From NCBI RefSeq assembly GCF_016937655.1, contig NZ_JAFHKL010000003.1, positions 186,001 to 250,000 of the forward strand: 64,000 nucleotides of DNA, in the 5' to 3' direction. Shown piece by piece: positions 11,151 to 19,948 of this stretch. The notes below the pieces were generated by a model. It was not told where the DNA came from. It saw only the letters and a list, made by a program, of their open reading frames with translations, and ran no database searches. The position numbers and the translations under genes were made by a program. The stretch comes from Chromobacterium alkanivorans. GTDB lineage: Bacteria > Pseudomonadota > Gammaproteobacteria > Burkholderiales > Chromobacteriaceae. Position 1 is the stretch's first letter, and the number at the start of each line of letters is the position of its first letter.

Positions 11151-11196
11151 GAAGTTTTGCGGGATGAACGGCCGCCAAGGCCTGGTAAAGCGTCGC

Positions 11197-12099
11197 TCAC
11201 GCCGGGCCCCGCGCCGCGGCCTGGGCCTCCATCGCGCCGGCGATGGCCGCGATCAGGCGCTGCGCCGCCGGATCGGCCTGCCGCCGCCAGATGCACAGGG
11301 ATTCCGAAAACGCCTGCGCGCCGGCCAGCGGCAACCAAACCGCGCGCGGCGCGGCGGCGCGCAGCGAGGCCGGCGCCAGCGCCACCCCCATATTCGCCTC
11401 CACCAGTTGGGTGACGCTGTGCCAGTGGCGCGGCTCGTGCCGGATCCGCGGGCTGAAGCCCGCCGCCACGCACAGGGCCACGATCCGGTCGTGGTAATGG
11501 GTGGACAGCGCGCGCGGGAACAGGATGAAGTCCTCGTCCCGCAAACGCTCCAGGCGCACCCTCCGTCCGCCGGCCAGCGGATGCCCCGGCGGCAGACAGC
11601 ACAGAAACGGCTCCCGCGGCAGCTCCAGGCGGGAGAGCTCGCCGGGCAGCGCGCCGGCATGGATCAGGCCGACGTCGATCTGCTCGCGCGCCACCGCGCG
11701 GATCTGCTCCTCGGTGTTCATCTCGCACAATTCCACCTCCACCTCCGGCGCCTGCCGCTGGAAGACCCGCACGCCCTCGGGCAGGCCACGCGACAACATG
11801 GCGCTGACAAAGCCGAGCCGCAGCCGGCCCGCCAGCCCCCGGCCGGCGCGCGCGGCGATGTCGGCCACCTCCTCCGCCCGCCTCAGCAATTGCCGCGCCT
11901 CCCGGTACAGCACCGCGCCGGCGGCGGTCAGCGCCACCGTCTTGTTGTCGCGCTCGAACAGCAGCGCGCCGATCTCCCGCTCCAGCTGCCGGATGGTCAG
12001 GCTCAGCGGCGGCTGGGAAATATGCAGCCGCAAGGCGGCGCGGCCGAAATGCAGCTCCTCCGCCACCGCCACGAAATAGCGCAATTGCCGTAGATCCAC
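11197..12099 (-). CDS. LysR-type transcriptional regulator
   Basis: A 300-residue LTTR. The N-terminal winged helix is clear (LRQLRYFVAVAEELHFGRAA then LHISQPPLSLTIRQLE, residues 3-45), followed by the linker helix and the periplasmic-binding-protein-like effector domain. The start is a GTG at 12099 with a GGAGG 7 nt upstream. No ATG fits the family start. It is divergent from the acyl-CoA dehydrogenase gene with 155 nt between the starts and a matching LysR-type box in the gap, so it probably controls that gene and itself. Confidence 0.92.
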   Translation of the reverse strand: MDLRQLRYFVAVAEELHFGRAALRLHISQPPLSLTIRQLEREIGALLFERDNKTVALTAAGAVLYREARQLLRRAEEVADIAARAGRGLAGRLRLGFVSAMLSRGLPEGVRVFQRQAPEVEVELCEMNTEEQIRAVAREQIDVGLIHAGALPGELSRLELPREPFLCCLPPGHPLAGGRRVRLERLRDEDFILFPRALSTHYHDRIVALCVAAGFSPRIRHEPRHWHSVTQLVEANMGVALAPASLRAAAPRAVWLPLAGAQAFSESLCIWRRQADPAAQRLIAAIAGAMEAQAAARGPA

Positions 12100-12130
12100 G
12101 TCCTCGCCTCCCTCGCCCGCCGCCGTCCAT

Positions 12131-12149
12131 CGATAGTTTCCCGGTATCG
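12131..12149. promoter_or_regulatory. Candidate LysR-type binding site
   Basis: CGATA-N9-TATCG is an imperfectly spaced palindrome with the T/A half-sites expected of LysR-type boxes. It lies 32 nt upstream of the regulator start and about 105 nt upstream of the acyl-CoA dehydrogenase. The assignment rests on position and shape only. Confidence 0.4.
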
Positions 12150-12254
12150 CATCAGCCAAAAACAGTATTTCCGGCCTGGCTCCATTATGCCGACAATGGC
12201 CGCCATCTCCCCCTGCCCGCGGCTCCGCCGCCGCGGCCCCCATCGAGGCCCATC

Positions 12255-13982
12255 ATGTCCACAGACTCGCGCGCGATACCGGACCGCCACGGCGGCAATC
12301 TCTTTCTCTGCGACCCTTCGCTGGCCAGCCTGCTGCGGCTTTATCTGCCGCAGGAGCTGTACCGCCACCTGGAACCGCGACTGATCGCGCTGGGCGCCGA
12401 GGCCGGCGGCCGCCTCGACGAGCTGGCGCTCGCGGCGGACAAGCATCCGCCCACCTTGCAAGCGCGCAGCCGCGCCGGGGAGGACAGCCAGCGCATAGAC
12501 AAGCACCCGGCCTACGTCGAACTGGAAAAGCTGGCCTTTTCCGAATACGGCCTGGCGGCGATGGGCCACCGCGCCGGCGTGCTGGACTGGCCGGAGCGCC
12601 TGCCGCGGCTGGCCAAATACGCGTTCACCTATCTGCTGGTGCAGGCGGAGTTCGGCCTGTGCTGCCCGCTGAGCATGACAGACTCGCTGACCAGCACCCT
12701 GCTGGAGCACGGCGACGCGGCGCTGGCGGAACAGTATCTGCCGGCGCTGCTGACCCAGGACTTCGCGCGGCTGAGCCAGGGCGCGATGTTCATCACCGAG
12801 CAAGGCGCCGGCTCCGACGTGTCGCGAGTGGAAACTCGGGCCTATCGGCAGGACGGCGGCTGGCGGCTGGAAGGCGAGAAATGGTTCTGCTCCAACCCGG
12901 ACGCCGGGCTGGCCATGGTGCTGGCCCATGTCGACGGCGCGCCGCCCGGCTTCAAGGGCCTGGGGCTGTTCCTGCTGCCGCGCAGGCTGCCAGACGGCCG
13001 GCTCAACCATTACCGCATCGTCAGGCTCAAGGACAAGCTGGGCAGCCGCTCCATGGCCAGCGGCGAAATCCGGCTGGAAGGCGCCCTCGCCCATCTGGTG
13101 GGCGAAGTGGGCCGCGGCTTCCAGCAAATGGCCACCATGATCAACCTGTCGCGGCTGTCCAACGGCGTGCGCGCCGCCGGCCTGATGCGCCGGGCGCTGA
13201 CCGAGGCGCTGCACACCGCCCGCCATCGCCGGGCCTTCGGCCGCGCGCTGATCGAGATGCCCTTAATGCAGCGCAGCCTGATCAAGATGCTGCTGCCCGC
13301 CGAACAGGCGCGCTCGATGTTCCTGCACCTGGCCGCCTGCGCGGACCGGGCCCAGGCCGGCGACGCCGAGGCCGCGCAGCTGAGCCGCATCCTCACCCCG
13401 CTGATCAAGTTCCGCGCCTGCCGCGACGCGCGCCAAGTGACTCAGGACGGCATGGAAGTCCGCGGCGGCTGCGGCTACATCGAGGAATGGTCCGACCCGC
13501 GCGTCGTGCGCGACGCGATGCTGGGCTCCATCTGGGAGGGCACCAGCAATATCGTGGCGCTGGACGTGGCGCGCGCCGCGCGCCGCAACGGCGCTCTGCC
13601 GGTACTGCAACACTATCTGGCGCGGCTGCTGAGCGAGTCCGAACTGCCCGCCGCCTCGCAAGCGGCGCTGGAGCAAGCGCTGGGCCGCGTTTCCGGCTTC
13701 GCCGCCGCCAGCTTCGCCGCCGACGACGACGTGGACGTCCGCCGCGCCGCCAGCGCGCTCTACCACATCGCCAGCGCGGTGTTCATGGCCTGGGAAAGCG
13801 CCCGCGCCGCGGACGGCGACCATCGCCGGCTGGCCCTGGCCCATCTGGCGCTGCGCTACCGGCTGCAGCCGCGCGACCCGCTGGCGGCCCGCGACGGCGA
13901 CGCGCAGCTGGAACTGACGCGCCGCCTGCTGGACGACGCTCCGATCAGCCAGGGCGAGGCGCTGGCCGCCTTGCCGCTCTGA
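12255..13982 (+). CDS. Acyl-CoA dehydrogenase family flavoprotein
   Basis: A 575-residue FAD enzyme. Landmarks are MFITEQGAGSDVSRVET (FAD/substrate loop, ~residue 180), WFCSNPDAG, GFQQMATMINLSRLSNGVRAAG, the RRAFGRAL signature with RSMFLHL, and the C-terminal YIEEWSDPRVVRDAMLGSIWEGTSNI, where the catalytic Glu and nucleotide contacts sit in the AidB-like branch. The extra N-terminal ~90 residues and C-terminal ~110 residues match the larger AidB-like subgroup rather than the classic 380-residue enzymes. The stop codon (13980-13982) lies inside the end of a dispersed repeat. The substrate is unknown. The gene is divergent from a LysR gene that likely regulates it. Confidence 0.88.
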   Translation: MSTDSRAIPDRHGGNLFLCDPSLASLLRLYLPQELYRHLEPRLIALGAEAGGRLDELALAADKHPPTLQARSRAGEDSQRIDKHPAYVELEKLAFSEYGLAAMGHRAGVLDWPERLPRLAKYAFTYLLVQAEFGLCCPLSMTDSLTSTLLEHGDAALAEQYLPALLTQDFARLSQGAMFITEQGAGSDVSRVETRAYRQDGGWRLEGEKWFCSNPDAGLAMVLAHVDGAPPGFKGLGLFLLPRRLPDGRLNHYRIVRLKDKLGSRSMASGEIRLEGALAHLVGEVGRGFQQMATMINLSRLSNGVRAAGLMRRALTEALHTARHRRAFGRALIEMPLMQRSLIKMLLPAEQARSMFLHLAACADRAQAGDAEAAQLSRILTPLIKFRACRDARQVTQDGMEVRGGCGYIEEWSDPRVVRDAMLGSIWEGTSNIVALDVARAARRNGALPVLQHYLARLLSESELPAASQAALEQALGRVSGFAAASFAADDDVDVRRAASALYHIASAVFMAWESARAADGDHRRLALAHLALRYRLQPRDPLAARDGDAQLELTRRLLDDAPISQGEALAALPL

Positions 13983-14006
13983 GAACCTGTTTACGATCTG
14001 CTGCGC
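13978..14006. repeat. Solo end of the 145-150 bp dispersed inverted-repeat element
   Basis: The stretch TCTGAGAACCTGTTTACGAT plus CTGCTGCGC matches the terminal inverted repeat of the elements at 55351-55500 and 60773-60918. Only one end is here. The preceding acyl-CoA dehydrogenase frame is closed by the TGA in this sequence. Confidence 0.7.
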
Positions 14007-14073
14007 CTCGGCCATGGACAAACGCCAGACCATGCGGTCAAATACGCCATCATAAAAACAGCAAGGCCGCCGC

Positions 14074-14637
14074 ATGTCCCCCACCTTTGTCTCCTCCATC
14101 GTCTGGCAACGGCTGGACGCCTCCGGCCATGATTTCGCGGCGCTGGAACAGGGCGCGGACGGCCCGCGCCTCAGCGGCTGCGCCGTCTTCGTCGAAGACG
14201 GGCTCAACTGCCTGCTGCGCTACCAGGTGGATTGCGCGCCGGACTGGAGCACGCGCCGCGTCGAGGTCAATGGCTACCGCGGCGGCGACGCCGTCGACCT
14301 GCTGCTGGAGGCCGACGCCGAAGGCCGCTGGCGGCTCAACGGCGCGGAACAGCCGCAGGTGCGCGGCTGCGTCGACATCGACCTGGCCTTCACCCCGGCC
14401 ACCAATCTGCTGCCCATCCGCCGCGGCCGGCCGGACATCGGCGCCACGCTGGAACTGAGCGCCGCCTGGCTGCAGTTCCCGGCGCTGACCCTGGCGCCGC
14501 TGCCGCAGCGCTACACCCGGCTGTCCGAGTTCGGCTACCGCTACGAATCGCGGCAGGGCGTGTTCCAGGCCGAGCTCAGCGTCGGCCCGGACGGCTTGCC
14601 GCGCGACTACCAGGGCCTGTGGCGGGAGGCGCGCTGA
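14074..14637 (+). CDS. Putative glycolipid-binding domain protein (DUF1089-like)
   Basis: A 187-residue soluble protein that resembles the putative glycolipid-binding family: WQRLDASGHDFAALEQ at the start, a beta-rich body with RYQVDCAPDWSTRRVEV, then DIDLAFTPATNLLPIRR, and FGYRYESRQGVFQAEL near the end. The biochemical role of the family is not established. It is followed after 1 nt by a GNAT gene, so the two form a small operon. It begins about 70 nt after a solo repeat end. Confidence 0.75.
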   Translation: MSPTFVSSIVWQRLDASGHDFAALEQGADGPRLSGCAVFVEDGLNCLLRYQVDCAPDWSTRRVEVNGYRGGDAVDLLLEADAEGRWRLNGAEQPQVRGCVDIDLAFTPATNLLPIRRGRPDIGATLELSAAWLQFPALTLAPLPQRYTRLSEFGYRYESRQGVFQAELSVGPDGLPRDYQGLWREAR

Positions 14638-14638
14638 G

Positions 14639-15148
14639 ATGGACGCCGCCCGCATCCGCCCGGCCGCGCCGGCGGACTTTGCCCGGCTGGCCGAGATCGA
14701 ACGCTCCGCCGCCGCCCGCTTCGATCCGCAAGACCTGCCGCCGGCGCTGGCCGGCGACGCGCTGCCCGTGGAGGAATTAGCCGCCGCCTGCGCCGCCGGC
14801 CTGCTGTGGGTGGCCGCCGACGCCGACGGCGCGCAGGGTTTTCTACTGGCGCGCCGCCACGAAGACAGCCTGCATCTGCAGGAAATGGACGTCTGTCCGC
14901 GCCGCCAGGGGCAAGGCCTGGGCTCGGCGCTGATCGCGCGCGCGGAAGCCGCCGCGCGCGGCCTGGGCCTGAGCCGGCTGACGCTGACCACCTTCGAACA
15001 CCTGGCCTGGAACGCGCCCTACTACCAGGGGCGCGGCTTCCAGACCCTCGCCGCCGCCGACTGCCCGCCCTTCCTGCTGGCCCTGCTGCGCGCCGAGGCG
15101 GAACATGGTCTGAGGCGGCGCGTGGCGATGCAAAAACCGCTGCGCTAA
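14639..15148 (+). CDS. GNAT family N-acetyltransferase
   Basis: A 169-residue acetyltransferase. The acetyl-CoA motif is MDVCPRRQGQGLGSALIARAE (residues ~82-102) with the complete R-x-x-G-x-G/A pattern, and the C-terminal APYYQGRGFQ element is typical. It starts 1 nt after the stop of the DUF1089-like gene. The substrate cannot be inferred. Confidence 0.88.
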   Translation: MDAARIRPAAPADFARLAEIERSAAARFDPQDLPPALAGDALPVEELAAACAAGLLWVAADADGAQGFLLARRHEDSLHLQEMDVCPRRQGQGLGSALIARAEAAARGLGLSRLTLTTFEHLAWNAPYYQGRGFQTLAAADCPPFLLALLRAEAEHGLRRRVAMQKPLR

Positions 15149-15228
15149 GCCCGCCCGCCAACACCGCAAGATCGGTCAGGCGCGCGGCGGCTCGGCCGCG
15201 CTAGACTGGCGGCGCCAAGGAGGGAACC

Positions 15229-16143
15229 ATGCCGCAAGACACCGCCGGCCCGCGTCTGGACAAGGCGCTGGCCTATATCGACGCCCATCTGGACGCCGAC
15301 CTGAGCCTGGAACGGCTCAGCCGGGTGGCGGCTTGCTCGCGCTTTCATTTCCACCGCCTGTTCCGCGCCCGCTTCGGCCTCAGCCTGCACCAATACGTGC
15401 GGCTCTGCCGGCTGCGCCGCGCCGGCGAGCGGCTGGCCTTCCGCCGCTGCGCGGTGCTGGACATCGCGCTGGACAGCGGCTACCGCAGCCCGGAGGCTTT
15501 TGCCCGCGCCTTCCGTCAAGCGGCGGGCCAGACGCCGTCCGCCTTCCGGCGGCAGCCGCGCTGGCTGCCTTGGCATGGTCAACTGCAAACCCTGCGCCAA
15601 TCGAGGAGACTCTCCATGCCGTCCAGCCACGCCCTATTCGCCGTCGACATCATCGACTTCCCCGCCACCCCGGTGGCCCTGCTCGAGCACCGCGGCGACC
15701 CCGCGCTGCTGGGCGACAGCCTGCGCGACTTCATCGCCTGGCGGCGGGAACACCGCCTGCCGCCCAGCGCCGCCGCCACCTACAATCTGCTGTACGCCGA
15801 CCCGGACGAGTGCGCGCCGGACGCCTACCGCTTCGGCCTGTGCGCGGCTTTCGCCGGCGACATCGCCGCCAACCGCCAGGGCGTGCGCGCCGCGCTGATT
15901 CCCGCCGGACGCTGCGCCCGGCTGCGCCACATCGGCTCCGACGACGCGCTGGCCGCGGTCGCGCGCCGCTTGTACGCGGAATGGCTGCCCGCCAGCGGCG
16001 AAACCCCGCGCGATTTCCCGCTGTTTCTGCAGCGCGTCCGCTTCTACCCGGACGTGGCGGAAAACGAAGCCGTTTGCGATCTGTTTCTGCCGCTGCGAGA
16101 ACCGGCGCCGGAAACGGCGCGTTCCGCGTCGCTGAAACAATAA
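15229..16143 (+). CDS. AraC family regulator with C-terminal GyrI-like effector domain
   Basis: A 304-residue regulator. The first ~110 residues hold two AraC-type helix-turn-helix units (LSRVAACSRFHFHRLFRARF and ALDSGYRSPEAFARAFRQAAG). The remainder is a GyrI-like/Rob-type effector-binding domain, seen in VALLEHRGDP, a central NLLYADPDE segment and FLQRVRFYPDV...CDLFLPL at the end. The DNA-binding domain comes first, as in Rob/SoxS-like sensors of small hydrophobic molecules. GGAGG lies 7 nt upstream of the start. Targets are unknown. Confidence 0.9.
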   Translation: MPQDTAGPRLDKALAYIDAHLDADLSLERLSRVAACSRFHFHRLFRARFGLSLHQYVRLCRLRRAGERLAFRRCAVLDIALDSGYRSPEAFARAFRQAAGQTPSAFRRQPRWLPWHGQLQTLRQSRRLSMPSSHALFAVDIIDFPATPVALLEHRGDPALLGDSLRDFIAWRREHRLPPSAAATYNLLYADPDECAPDAYRFGLCAAFAGDIAANRQGVRAALIPAGRCARLRHIGSDDALAAVARRLYAEWLPASGETPRDFPLFLQRVRFYPDVAENEAVCDLFLPLREPAPETARSASLKQ

Positions 16144-16231
16144 CAACCGGGATATTCCAAAAACATTCCCTCAAGCGCCTTTTGCCGGCTTTGGGTAAAC
16201 TAGCTCGCGTTAAACGCAGGGGTAATGCACG

Positions 16232-16774
16232 ATGCGAGCTCGTTTTCTGACTCGAATAAAAAAATGGATCATCAGCGTATTCAATCCGCCCTACCAATTG
16301 GTGCTGTGCGATCGAATGCTCAAGAAGAACTCCAAGGAATATCTCTACCTGTTCAAGCTTTACGGCAGCCACGACTTCGTCAAGCTTTCCCACGCCGACA
16401 TCCTGGCCAGCAATCAGATTTTGTCCGCCATCAGGCCGCGGGACCTGATAAAAATCGCGCTATTGGAAAGCAACAGGAAAGAAGAGGAAAAACGCTGCAA
16501 GGTGGAGGAAGAACTGCGCGGCAATCAATACCGGATTCACCTGCACGGCAATAGCGAAACCTTTTCCGGCGAAAGCATCTGCCGGAACATCGATTATTTC
16601 GCGGACCTGAACCCGCAAGAGGTCTGCAAGATCGCCTACGCCACCGGCTTCCTCAAGGGCCGCGCCGTCTCCGCCCACATCGGCCGCGCGGCGGCCGAGG
16701 CCCGTCGTCAGGAAACGCCGGCGTCGGACGGCGCTGGCAAGGTGCTGGCGCTGCGACGCGCCAGGCCGCGCTGA
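16232..16774 (+). CDS. Hypothetical protein
   Basis: A 180-residue protein not recognised. It has a basic, hydrophobic N-terminus (RARFLTRIKKWIISVF), a charged helical centre (SNRKEEEKRCKVEEELR, ~90-106) and a basic C-terminus. No signal peptidase site or membrane helix is convincing. Its composition is lower in GC than its neighbours, especially the first 250 nt. It stands alone between an AraC-type regulator and the convergent cpdA gene. Confidence 0.6.
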   Translation: MRARFLTRIKKWIISVFNPPYQLVLCDRMLKKNSKEYLYLFKLYGSHDFVKLSHADILASNQILSAIRPRDLIKIALLESNRKEEEKRCKVEEELRGNQYRIHLHGNSETFSGESICRNIDYFADLNPQEVCKIAYATGFLKGRAVSAHIGRAAAEARRQETPASDGAGKVLALRRARPR

Positions 16775-16792
16775 CGCCCGGGCGGCGCCGGG

Positions 16793-17539
16793 CTAGATCA
16801 TGACTGTCTGGCTGCGGAAGCCGGCGGCGTCGAACGCCAGCAGCTTGTAGCCGTGCGCGTCCACGGTGTCCAGTTCCGCCGTGCCCTTGCGCCACTGGAA
16901 ACAGGTGGCCGGACAGACCTCCAGCGCCACGCCGCGCGCCTCCAGCCGGTAATCCCCGTGCGCATGGCCGCAGAGCAGCAGCTGCAGGCGGGGCGTTTCC
17001 GCCATCAATTCCCAGAACCTCTCCGTGTCTTGCAGCATGCAGCTGTCCAGCAACGGCGTGCCCACCGCCGCCGGATGATGATGCAGCAGCACCGCGCAGC
17101 GCTTGCCGGCCGCCTCCGCGCCGGCCAGCCCTTGCCGGAAGGCCGCGGCGGCGCGCTCGTCGATATGGCCGTCGTCCGTGCCGGGCCGGACCGAATCCAG
17201 CGCCAGCAACAGCCAGTCCGCGGTTTCCAGCCGCTCCAGCGGCTGCATGAAGTCGTAGCGGCCCAGCACCTCGGCCGCCAGCGGCGCGGCGTCGTGATTG
17301 CCGGCCAGCCAGTACACCGGCAGCCCCGTACGCTCCAGCCGCCGCGCGAAACGCTCGTAGGACGCCGCGCTCTCATCCTGGGAAATGTCCCCGGTGACCA
17401 GAATGGCGTCCAGCTCCGCCGCATGCCGCCGCTCCAGCTGGCTCAGCACCCGGTCGAACTCGCGGTAAGTGTCGTAGCCCATCAACTGACCGTCGGCCTC
17501 GGCGAACAAATGAGTATCGGAAATCTGCGCGGCCCTCAT
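16793..17539 (-). CDS. cpdA: Metallophosphoesterase, CpdA-like 3',5'-cyclic-AMP phosphodiesterase
   Basis: A 248-residue calcineurin-type phosphoesterase. The binuclear metal ligands are all visible: D-x-H in QISDTHLF (residues 7-9), GD in LVTGDISQDE, GNHD in WLAGNHDAA, an HH pair in CAVLLHHHPAAVG, and GHAH in LLCGHAHGD. This layout and length fit the CpdA (Icc) group that hydrolyses cAMP. Other cyclic or linear phosphodiesters remain possible. The start ATG overlaps the stop of the upstream VUT gene by 4 nt (ATGA), so it is the third gene of an operon headed by an XRE-type regulator. Confidence 0.85.
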   Translation of the reverse strand: MRAAQISDTHLFAEADGQLMGYDTYREFDRVLSQLERRHAAELDAILVTGDISQDESAASYERFARRLERTGLPVYWLAGNHDAAPLAAEVLGRYDFMQPLERLETADWLLLALDSVRPGTDDGHIDERAAAAFRQGLAGAEAAGKRCAVLLHHHPAAVGTPLLDSCMLQDTERFWELMAETPRLQLLLCGHAHGDYRLEARGVALEVCPATCFQWRKGTAELDTVDAHGYKLLAFDAAGFRSQTVMI

Positions 17540-18255
17540 CGCCCCTCCTCCATTGCGTATTTGTTCCTCTTGACGTCCTCGCCGTCCTCCTTGAACACCG
17601 CCAAGGGGTTGTAGGACACGCTCCAGTCGAAATAATCGGTCTTCTCTATCCTCTTCACCACCCCCACCAGGTAATAACCCACCGGCAGCAAGGCGATGGA
17701 AACGAACACTTTGTAGGACCAGGTGGTGGCGATGATGTTGACCAGCTCCGCGCCGCTATAGCGCGACGACAGGCTGATCGGATAAGCCGTCATCAACAAT
17801 ACCGCCTGGGCCAGCATGGACGCGATCACGTAGCGGATGAAAAAGAAGCGGCCGGCGAAAAACACCTTCATCCGCGACACCACGAAGCCATTGCAGAAAT
17901 AAGAGGCCGGCACCGAAATCCAGGTGCCCACCATCACCCGCCAAAACTCGTTGAACAATAAATAATACTGTTTCGAGATCTCGTTATTGTCCGGCTGCAG
18001 CAAGGCGAAGGCATTGATGATCAAGACAAAAAAAGTTTGGCAGGCCACCAGAATCCACACCGTGCGGCCGCCCAATTTATAGCCGTACACCTCGGTGGAC
18101 ACCGTGGACAATAGATAGCACAGCGAAAACACGATGCCGCTGGCGGTGATCTTCAAGCCGTAAACGTCCAGCGTCTTGTACACCAGCGAATCGCACACCA
18201 CCATGATGGTTACCGACAAACCCACAATCAAACCGTAAACTCTAAACTGTTCCAC
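17536..18255 (-). CDS. VUT/YhhQ family membrane protein (putative queuosine-precursor-type transporter)
   Basis: A 239-residue protein with about six membrane segments. The family pattern of the vitamin-uptake-type (VUT, formerly DUF165) transporters is visible: an acidic residue in STVSTEVYGYKLG after the second segment and the ASYFCNGFVVSRMK...RFFFIRYVIASMLAQ block. YhhQ of E. coli moves queuosine precursors, but the substrate here is open. A GTG start at 18255, 4 nt after the regulator stop and preceded by GGATGAGG, is preferred to longer frames that would overlap the regulator. A ~20-residue hydrophilic tail follows the last segment. Confidence 0.75.
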   Translation of the reverse strand: MEQFRVYGLIVGLSVTIMVVCDSLVYKTLDVYGLKITASGIVFSLCYLLSTVSTEVYGYKLGGRTVWILVACQTFFVLIINAFALLQPDNNEISKQYYLLFNEFWRVMVGTWISVPASYFCNGFVVSRMKVFFAGRFFFIRYVIASMLAQAVLLMTAYPISLSSRYSGAELVNIIATTWSYKVFVSIALLPVGYYLVGVVKRIEKTDYFDWSVSYNPLAVFKEDGEDVKRNKYAMEEGR

Positions 18256-18259
18256 ACCC

Positions 18260-18919
18260 TCATCCTGCGCTAAAAGTCTTAATCGCCTTGACCGCCACGC
18301 CAAGCACCTTGAAATCCCGGCATACGAAAGGCTGCAAATCGTGCATCAAGGAAATGCTTGAAAACAGGAAATGCTCGCCGTCGATGAATACCCGGCGGAA
18401 GCAAGGCTGCTGGCCGGCCATGCTGACCAAGACCACATCGCCGTCCACCGGGCGCTCCTGCCGAGCCACGATGAAAACGCTGCCCTGGGAAAAACTGGGG
18501 AACAGCGAATCATTGTTCAGCAACACCGCAAACGCATCCGCGGCGTCGAAACCGGCGGCGTCCACAAAATACCGTTCCGGCTCGATAATCATCCCGTCAA
18601 AAAACAGGGTCAGTTCGGTGAACTTGATCAAGGGCACCGCCATGGCCGCAGGGCTGTCGCCGGCCTCGCCGCCCAGATCGCTCTCCACGAAATCGCTGAG
18701 CTTGACATCGAAAAACCGGGCCAGCTCCATCAAGGTCAGCAAAGTGGGATTGCCCACGCCGCGCTTGATATTGTTGATCGTCGCCACGCCCAGGCCTATC
18801 GCCTCGCTCAATTGCGCGGCGTCGATGCCGGCGCGCCCCATCAGACACGCCAGGTTTTTCGACGCCTTGCTCAACAAGGCGCCGTGCTCGGCTTCCTCTT
18901 TCCACACCGCCCTGCTCAT
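18260..18919 (-). CDS. XRE/phage-repressor-like regulator with S24-type C-terminal domain
   Basis: A 219-residue protein with an N-terminal helix-turn-helix (AAQLSEAIGLGVATINNIKRG, quoted in part, ~35-55) and a C-terminal LexA/S24-like fold (LNNDSLFPSFSQGSVFIV ... PVDGDVVLVSM ... CFRRVFIDG). The catalytic Ser position of S24 peptidases is present (DSLFP), but the usual Lys of the VKR element is Arg (CFRRV), so self-cleavage is doubtful and the domain may just dimerise or sense a ligand. It heads the operon with the VUT transporter and CpdA-like enzyme, whose expression it probably controls. Confidence 0.8.
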   Translation of the reverse strand: MSRAVWKEEAEHGALLSKASKNLACLMGRAGIDAAQLSEAIGLGVATINNIKRGVGNPTLLTLMELARFFDVKLSDFVESDLGGEAGDSPAAMAVPLIKFTELTLFFDGMIIEPERYFVDAAGFDAADAFAVLLNNDSLFPSFSQGSVFIVARQERPVDGDVVLVSMAGQQPCFRRVFIDGEHFLFSSISLMHDLQPFVCRDFKVLGVAVKAIKTFSAG

Positions 18920-19233
18920 TCAGCCCTCCATATAAGCCAAATCCGTTTCGATTCCATTTTTAATTTCACATCCAAACCTGCGCGCCCATTTTAAACGCAA
19001 GCGCCAAACCCGGCGCAAGCCTTAAACGACATTGTTCTTGTCCGTATATTTTCCTGTAATTCCTTCACTACTCTTTTAAGCGAAAAGACAATATAATAAT
19101 TTTGCAACACTATATCATTCGAGGCATGCGCAAGATACTCGCGGCCCGCAAATTTAAAAGAAGAAAAATATCAATAAGAACAAATAAAACAAAGCCAGGC
19201 CCGCTATCGCGCAATGCAGAGGAAACCGCTTAA
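18920..19233. other. AT-rich intergenic region
   Basis: This 314-nt gap lies between the divergent XRE-type regulator and a small plus-strand gene. It is strikingly A+T-rich (for example AATATAATAATTTTGCAAC near 19090) compared with the flanking genes. It should hold the promoters for both directions. I see no convincing RNA gene or complete palindrome. Confidence 0.5.
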
Positions 19234-19452
19234 ATGAGAATTTCAGAAGACGAATTCGCGCTGGACGTAATTGACGGCGAACCCGCCATCATTACCCAGT
19301 CCAGCGTGCTTGGACAGCCGGGCAGTGAATGGGAAGGCTCCCCGGTATTCAGGAAAACCTATTTGCTGGAGCTGATCAGCCGCAGCCTGGAACACGAGGT
19401 GATCAAGCCGGAAGACATCCAGAGCCTGATCCGGACCGCGAAAAAACCCTGA
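19234..19452 (+). CDS. Small hypothetical protein
   Basis: A 72-residue acidic protein (MRISEDEFALDVIDGEPAII...). It is not recognised. GAGG lies about 11 nt before the ATG. The C-terminal half looks helical (LLELISRSLEHEVIKPEDIQSLIRTA). It has no signal peptide. It precedes a tautomerase gene by 118 nt. Confidence 0.55.
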   Translation: MRISEDEFALDVIDGEPAIITQSSVLGQPGSEWEGSPVFRKTYLLELISRSLEHEVIKPEDIQSLIRTAKKP

Positions 19453-19570
19453 GCGCGCCGGGCTTGGGTAGGCCGGGCCATTGCAATACAATGGCGTATC
19501 GACCGCCGCGAAACCCTTCCATCGCCCGCCCGGAGCGAGCGGAAGGCGGCGCAACAGCACAGGCCCACAC

Positions 19571-19933
19571 ATGCCCCATCTGACACTGGAGTACAGCGGA
19601 AATCTGTCCGGCTTCGCCGCCGCGGACGCGCTGCTGGACATCAACCGCGCGCTGCTGGCCAGCGGCCACTTCGAAGAAGCCGACATCAAGAGCCGCGCCG
19701 TGGCGCTGGATGCCTGCCGCATCGGCGTCCACGACCTGCCGCGCGGCTTCATCCACGCCAAACTGGCCATCCTCAGCGGGCGCAGCCCCGAGGAAAAACA
19801 GCGCCTGTCCGAACTCAGCCTGCAAGCGCTGGCCGACAGCGCCGCGCTGCCGTCGGGCCTGGAAGTGCAATTGTGCGTGGAAATCCAGGAAATAGACCGC
19901 GCCAGCTACCGCAAACGCCTCATCGCCCGCTAA
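19571..19933 (+). CDS. 5-carboxymethyl-2-hydroxymuconate isomerase-like tautomerase
   Basis: A 120-residue CHMI-type tautomerase. After Met removal the N-terminus would be Pro (MPHLTLEYSGNL), the catalytic base of the tautomerase superfamily. The family also shows RAVALDACRIG and FIHAKLAILSGRS, both seen here. CHMI acts in homoprotocatechuate breakdown, but no other hpa genes lie nearby, so the physiological substrate is uncertain. The start is set by the catalytic Pro. It sits 15 nt upstream of a secreted-protein gene. Confidence 0.82.
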   Translation: MPHLTLEYSGNLSGFAAADALLDINRALLASGHFEEADIKSRAVALDACRIGVHDLPRGFIHAKLAILSGRSPEEKQRLSELSLQALADSAALPSGLEVQLCVEIQEIDRASYRKRLIAR

Positions 19934-19948
19934 CGGAGGGACAATCCC

